From Erysipelotrichaceae bacterium (lineage in GTDB: Bacteria; Bacillota_I; Bacilli_A; Erysipelotrichales; Erysipelotrichaceae): DNA of 45,953 bases. The notes beneath the pieces were generated by a model. The model worked only from the letters and a program-made list of their open reading frames with translations. It ran no database searches and was not told the DNA's origin. Of the stretch, positions 41,495 through 45,953 are shown piece by piece; position 1 is the stretch's first letter, and each line of letters opens with the position of its first letter. The stretch lies in NCBI GenBank assembly GCA_017432895.1, contig JAFRIG010000003.1, positions 1-45,953 on the forward strand. The letters are read 5' to 3'. A program made the position numbers and the translations under genes.

Positions 41495-42728
41495 ATGGCA
41501 GTTAGAAAAACTTGCGCGGGTCTTAGTCAGGACCGGCGTCAATATCCGGGAAGGCGAAACACTCGTCTTACAGACGGATACGGCAGCGATCGATCTGGCC
41601 AGAGAGATCACCAGAGAGGCTTTTGCGGCCGGGGCTAAAGACGTCGAAGCTTTCATTTCCGATGCAGAGATCAATCACTACAAAGCTTTAAATTGTACAC
41701 CTGAAACCTTGAGAGAACTGCCGGAATGGAAAAAAGAAGGCATCGATTCGATCTTAAGGACCGGCAAGGGCGTCCAGATGGGCGTCATGGCCAGCCGTCC
41801 TTCTTTGAACAGCGATGTTCCGGATGAAAATCTCAAGGCTCAGTTTTTAGCCAGCAATGAACTGCGCAACGTCGTACGTAACTACATCCATCAGGGCTGT
41901 CTGAAGTGGACAGGTTCTATCTATCCTTCCATGGAGTGGGCCAAAAAAGTCTTCCCGGAATGCGAAGATGAAGAAGCTTACACTAAGCTGGAGAACGCCA
42001 TCTGCAAGATGATGAGAGTTGACGAAGACTCCGATCCGGTCGAAAACTGGAAAAAACATTGTGAAGAATTGGCTGAGCGTTCCAAGAAACTAAACGGCCT
42101 CAACTTCAAATCCTTGCATATCACCAGCGAACTGGGTACCGACTTGACAATGGATCTGGTCAAGGACCACATCTGGTGTTCAGCGGGGGAAATGGGTGCC
42201 CAAAACGTCAATGCGCCATACGTCGCCAATATGCCGACGGAAGAAGTGTTCACTGATCCGGATTTCAGAAGCGTCAATGGTATTGCCTATGCTTCCTTCC
42301 CATTGTTTATTTCGGGCAAACTCGTAACCGATTTTTCGATCACTTTCAAAGATGGCAAGGCAGTCGACTGTGCCGCGTCACAGAATGTCGAATTCTTAAG
42401 AGAAGCACTGTTTAGAGATGAGACGACAAGACAATTGGGTGAAGTGGCTCTGGTTTCCAAGAAGTCGCCGATCCGCCAGATGGGTCGCATCTTCTATAAC
42501 GGTCTGATCGACGAGAATGCAGCCTGCCATCTGGCTTTCGGTTCCAGCTTCCCGGATTGCGTCAAGAACGGCACCGAATTAAGCAAGGAAGAACTGATCG
42601 AAAGAGGCGTCAACTTCTCCGTTTCCCACAACGACTTCATGATCGGTACGGATGATATCAAAGTCGTTGGTACGACCTATGATGGAAAAGAAGTGGTCGT
42701 CATGGAACACGGCGATTTCGTTCTTTAG
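41487..42728 (+). CDS. M29 family aminopeptidase (AmpS/PepS type)
   Basis: 413 residues, usual length. The conserved metal-site segments are NMPTEEVFTDPDFRS, LGEVALVSKKSPI with the catalytic Glu, YNGLIDENAACHLAFG and VSHNDFMIGTDD. Removes N-terminal amino acids from short peptides in the cytoplasm with bound metal. It overlaps the guanylate kinase gene by eight bases and lies 9 bp before the M24 gene. Confidence 0.94.
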   Translation: MNKWQLEKLARVLVRTGVNIREGETLVLQTDTAAIDLAREITREAFAAGAKDVEAFISDAEINHYKALNCTPETLRELPEWKKEGIDSILRTGKGVQMGVMASRPSLNSDVPDENLKAQFLASNELRNVVRNYIHQGCLKWTGSIYPSMEWAKKVFPECEDEEAYTKLENAICKMMRVDEDSDPVENWKKHCEELAERSKKLNGLNFKSLHITSELGTDLTMDLVKDHIWCSAGEMGAQNVNAPYVANMPTEEVFTDPDFRSVNGIAYASFPLFISGKLVTDFSITFKDGKAVDCAASQNVEFLREALFRDETTRQLGEVALVSKKSPIRQMGRIFYNGLIDENAACHLAFGSSFPDCVKNGTELSKEELIERGVNFSVSHNDFMIGTDDIKVVGTTYDGKEVVVMEHGDFVL

Positions 42729-42737
42729 GAGAAAAAG

Positions 42738-44018
42738 ATGATCTCCAATCAGGAATTTCTGGTTAAGGATATACCGGATGTCGATTCTTTGAAAGGCAAG
42801 ATCCTGGGCTATCGCCAGCGGGAAAAACTGCTGGACAAGTGGCTGGTCAACAGGCTTGACAGGATACTTCCTAAAATAATGAAACAGGCTGATATCGACT
42901 GCTGGGTCCTCATCAACAACGAATACAACGAGGATCCTGTCTTCTGGACGTTAACGGCCTATAATCAGATCACGGCCCGCAGACTTACCATCATGGTCTT
43001 CCGTTTGGAAGATGACAAGGTAAGCAGATACTCGATCACCCGTTATCCGATGAAGAATTATCAGCAGCTGTGGAACGACCAGTCGATCAGTCAGATGAAG
43101 ACATTGGCCGCTACCATCAGCGCCTGGAAGGTGAAGAAGATCGGTTTAAACATCTCCGATACTTTCGCCTACGCCGATGGTCTGTCACATTCCCTGTACT
43201 GCGACTTTGTCAAGGAACTGTCTGAGGAAGACAAGGAAAAGATCGTTTCGGCGGAAAATGTCGTCGTTGGCTGGCTTGAAACCAGAAGCGAAGAAGAGAT
43301 GACTGCCTACAACGATATCGTCCAGATCGCCCATACAATGATCGCGGAAGCTTATTCCAACAAGGTCATTCATCCCGGTGTTACAAGTGCCGATGATGTG
43401 AAGTACTGGATGATGCAGAAGACGATGGATCTGGGTCTGGAACCCTGGTTCGACTATGAAGTCTCGATCGTACGCAATGGCAATGAACACTATGAAGGTG
43501 ATGAAGTGATATTGCCGGGCGACATGTTACATTGCGATGTGGGTTTCCGTTATCTGAATCTTTGTACCGATACCCAAGAGCTCTGTTACATTTTGAAAGA
43601 TGATGAACTGGATGCGCCAGACGATCTCAGGAAAGGCATGGCGATCACCAATCGCCTGCAGGATATCGTTGCGGAAAATCTCATCATCGGCAAGACCGGC
43701 AACGAAGTGCTCAAAGAATCACTGGCTCAGGCAATCAAAGAAGGGATCGAACCCTGCATCTACACTCACCCCTTAGGCTTCCATGGCCATGCGGCCGGTC
43801 CGACGATCGGCCTCTGGGACCATCAGGAAGGTGTGAAAGGAAGCGGCGATTATCCGGTCCACGACAACACAGCATACTCCCTGGAACTCAATGCCAAAGT
43901 CTATTGTGAGACTTACGGCACAAAGGTCCAGTTCTCGATGGAGTCCGATATCCTGCTTAAAAACGGCAAGGTCTACTACCTCGCCGGCCGGCAGGAGAAC
44001 TTCCATCTGGTTAAATAA
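42738..44018 (+). CDS. M24 family metallopeptidase (Xaa-Pro dipeptidase-like)
   Basis: 426 residues. The C-terminal pita-bread fold shows metal ligands D267 in LHCDVG and D278 in CTDT, His in HPLGFHGHAAGP, and Glu in SLELNA plus a later acidic residue in VQFSMESD. The N-terminal 180 residues form the creatinase-like domain. Members split Xaa-Pro or other Xaa bonds; the spacing of the last motifs departs from PepQ, so the exact substrate is open. Last gene of the peptide-utilisation block, followed by a terminator. Confidence 0.9.
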   Translation: MISNQEFLVKDIPDVDSLKGKILGYRQREKLLDKWLVNRLDRILPKIMKQADIDCWVLINNEYNEDPVFWTLTAYNQITARRLTIMVFRLEDDKVSRYSITRYPMKNYQQLWNDQSISQMKTLAATISAWKVKKIGLNISDTFAYADGLSHSLYCDFVKELSEEDKEKIVSAENVVVGWLETRSEEEMTAYNDIVQIAHTMIAEAYSNKVIHPGVTSADDVKYWMMQKTMDLGLEPWFDYEVSIVRNGNEHYEGDEVILPGDMLHCDVGFRYLNLCTDTQELCYILKDDELDAPDDLRKGMAITNRLQDIVAENLIIGKTGNEVLKESLAQAIKEGIEPCIYTHPLGFHGHAAGPTIGLWDHQEGVKGSGDYPVHDNTAYSLELNAKVYCETYGTKVQFSMESDILLKNGKVYYLAGRQENFHLVK

Positions 44019-44029
44019 AACCATAATAT

Positions 44030-44056
44030 AAAGCCCGCATTTACGGGCTTTCTTCA
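44030..44056 (+). terminator. Terminator of the peptidase block
   Basis: Stem AAAGCCCG/CGGGCTTT (44030-44037 with 44044-44051) then CTTC-rich tail, between the M24 gene and the ABC exporter. Confidence 0.8.
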
Positions 44057-44074
44057 CTTATCGATATACCAATT

Positions 44075-45838
44075 ATGTTAAAAAGATTTCTATCCTACTA
44101 CAAACCTTATCTGAAGACCTTCGCTCTGGACATGAGCTGTGCTTTAGGCAACTCGGCGATCGGAGTCCTATATCCGATCATAACCCGTAAGATGCTCAAT
44201 GACTTCATACCGAATCAGAAATTCGACAAGATCCTCATGTTCGGCGGATTGCTTTTGTTTGCCTATGTCGTCAAGATGATCATGAAGTATTGTGTTGATT
44301 ACTATGGCCATATGGTCGGTACGCACTTACAGGCGGATATGCGTCGGGAGATCTTCGCCAAACTGGAGAAGCTGCCTTTTTCGTATTTCGACAATAACGA
44401 GACCGGCAAGATCATGTCGCGGATCACCAATGATCTGCAAGAGATCTCGGAACTTGCTCATCATGGTCCGGAAATGATCGTGATGACTTCCTTTTCCCTG
44501 ATCTTTTCGCTGTTTTATCTCTCCAGCATCAACATCACGCTGGCCTTGATCATCTTCTCCTGTTCACCATTGCTGTTTGTGATCACCTTTATCGTGCGTC
44601 GCAAACACCTGGAATCGACCAGAAGGGCAAGAGCCTCTTTGGCACAGATCAATGGCGATGTCAATTCTTCCGTATCGGGGATCAGGATCACCAAGGCCTT
44701 CAACAATTCCGAGAAGGAGATGGAGAAGTTTGAAAGCGGCAATGCCGCCTTCGTTGAAGCCAAACGCGGACAGTTCTTTACCATGGCCATCCAACATGCC
44801 TCGACGGTCTTTGTGACGGACATCTTCAACGTCGTCTGCCTGATTTCCGGCGGCATCTTCCTGTATAAAGGACTGATCGGCTATGGCGATTATTCGACTT
44901 TCATCGTTTCGATCTCTTTCTTCACTTCACCGATCATTCAGCTGGTCCAGTGGATGGAGCAGTTCGATGAAGGTGTGACGGGTTTCGAACGTTTCTGCGA
45001 GATCCTGGATATGCCCATTGAAGCAGACAGAGAAGGGGCGAAAGATTATGAAATGTTAAATGGCGACATCAGCTTTGAAAATGTCTCATTCTCTTATAAC
45101 CACGAAGAGGAAAGGGAAGTCCTTGATGACATCTCGTTTATTGTTCCCCAAGGCAAGACGGTCGCACTGGTTGGACCATCAGGTGGCGGCAAGACGACGA
45201 TCTGTCATCTGTTACCCAAGTTCTATCATGCCGACGAAGGTCTCATCAGTATCAATGGCATCGATATTGAAGATATCACGATGAACTCCTTAAGAGAGAA
45301 TATCGGTATCGTGCAGCAGGATGTCTTCCTGTTCTCCGGAACTTTTGCGGAAAACATCGCCTATGGCAAAAAGAATGCCACACAGGATGAAATCATTGAA
45401 GCGGCCAAAAAAGCCAATATCTACGACTACATCGTCTCTTTGCCGGATGGCTTTGATACCCAGATCGGTGAAAGAGGCATCCGTCTTTCCGGTGGTCAGA
45501 AACAGCGTCTTTCGATCGCCCGGGTCTTCCTGAAGAATCCGCCGATCCTGATCTTGGATGAGGCGACGAGCTCTCTTGACAATACGACTGAAGCTTTGAT
45601 CCAGGAAGCACTAAACAGTCTGAAAGACGGCAGAACAACGATCGTGGTAGCCCATCGTCTTTCCACAATCAAAAATGCCGATCAGATCCTGGTCGTTGCC
45701 AATGGCAAGATCAAAGAGAGTGGCAGTCATGAACAGCTCATCCAGAAGCAGGATGGCATCTATAAGAAACTCTATGATTCGCAATTCATCGATTCCGATT
45801 TCGGCATCGATCAAAAAGGGGCTGTAACGAAAGAGTAG
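44075..45838 (+). CDS. ABC exporter half-transporter (LmrA/MsbA-like)
   Basis: 587 residues: about six membrane helices in the first 300 residues and a nucleotide-binding domain after them. Walker A is GPSGGGKTT (residues 367-375), the Q-loop region IGIVQQDVFLFSG, signature LSGGQKQR (from residue 471), Walker B ILILDEATSSLD and switch His in VVAHRLS. Exports lipid, drug or peptide as a homodimer or with a partner; no partner gene is in the window. There is no ribosome binding site before the ATG. GATATA lies 6 nt upstream, a poor -10 box, so leaderless start is possible but not clear. A short hairpin follows the stop. Confidence 0.94.
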   Translation: MLKRFLSYYKPYLKTFALDMSCALGNSAIGVLYPIITRKMLNDFIPNQKFDKILMFGGLLLFAYVVKMIMKYCVDYYGHMVGTHLQADMRREIFAKLEKLPFSYFDNNETGKIMSRITNDLQEISELAHHGPEMIVMTSFSLIFSLFYLSSINITLALIIFSCSPLLFVITFIVRRKHLESTRRARASLAQINGDVNSSVSGIRITKAFNNSEKEMEKFESGNAAFVEAKRGQFFTMAIQHASTVFVTDIFNVVCLISGGIFLYKGLIGYGDYSTFIVSISFFTSPIIQLVQWMEQFDEGVTGFERFCEILDMPIEADREGAKDYEMLNGDISFENVSFSYNHEEEREVLDDISFIVPQGKTVALVGPSGGGKTTICHLLPKFYHADEGLISINGIDIEDITMNSLRENIGIVQQDVFLFSGTFAENIAYGKKNATQDEIIEAAKKANIYDYIVSLPDGFDTQIGERGIRLSGGQKQRLSIARVFLKNPPILILDEATSSLDNTTEALIQEALNSLKDGRTTIVVAHRLSTIKNADQILVVANGKIKESGSHEQLIQKQDGIYKKLYDSQFIDSDFGIDQKGAVTKE

Positions 45839-45853
45839 ATTCTGGTCACTCTT

Positions 45854-45875
45854 AAGGCGTTGCAGCCTTTTTCTT
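45854..45875 (+). terminator. Terminator of the ABC exporter gene
   Basis: Short stem AAGGC/GCCTT (45854-45858 with 45865-45869) followed by T-rich sequence. The rest of the window to 45953 holds no feature that I can see. Confidence 0.6.
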
Positions 45876-45953
45876 ATGACTGCAGATCTTTTATATACAA
45901 TAAAACAGTCATATCTGATCCGTATTGTCTGAATATGACAGAAAATACCCGGA

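Noticed and set aside
44063..44074. Leaderless promoter for the ABC exporter
   Set aside because: The hexamer at the right distance is GATATA, a poor match; left out of the count of ten.

Overview
The window looks like chromosome of a low-to-mid GC Bacillota. An Erysipelotrichia-type organism is my best guess, inferred from the HprK/PpaX/Lgt neighbourhood, the strong AGGAGG-type ribosome binding sites on many genes, the DUF285/BspA surface protein and the Opp plus peptidase block. No rRNA or species marker is present, so the lineage remains an inference.

Layout. 1-5600: a small unknown gene and a DUF885 lipoprotein share one back-to-back promoter; opposite them lies a four-gene surface operon (membrane-anchored protein, secreted protein, 62-residue ORF, BspA-like repeat protein). 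5600-8180: alanine racemase, a DUF4428 zinc-ribbon protein and a QueT-type transporter. 8180-10840 is the accessory stretch: five tandem leader units of 121-133 bp precede a 72-residue acidic protein, followed by a complete IS1595-family element (1210 bp, 8-bp target duplication) and a second, paralogous acidic protein. 10840-15110: a D-aminoacylase-type amidohydrolase and a split transketolase plus IolB-like isomerase operon. 15250-15415: tRNA-Thr and tRNA-Val. 15550-18430: nitroreductase, nucleoside hydrolase and a TraB-family membrane protein. 18460-24950: a tightly overlapping operon HD protein, membrane protein, uvrA, hprK, lgt-ppaX fusion. 25020-26820: upp, a small membrane protein, YigZ and a 45-residue protein. 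26880-30180: pgk-tpiA-eno. 30250-31600: a MATE exporter. 31880-44020: oppBCDFA followed by four peptidases and a guanylate kinase, which together read as peptide import and intracellular peptide breakdown. 44075-45838: an ABC exporter half-transporter.

Two signals stand out. (1) The accessory array: five units, each with a palindromic core (ATATC-TG-GATAT), a hairpin 51-53 bp later whose two arms change together, and, in four units, a start codon that follows a strong or degenerate ribosome binding site. Three of these open reading frames are only 4-8 codons long and the last opens the 72-residue gene. I do not recognise this system. (2) A recurrent promoter geometry: ten genes have TATAAT or TAAAAT exactly 6 nt (once 7 nt) upstream of the start codon with no ribosome binding site, which predicts leaderless mRNAs. 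One of these promoters is a symmetric -10 box driving two divergent leaderless genes.
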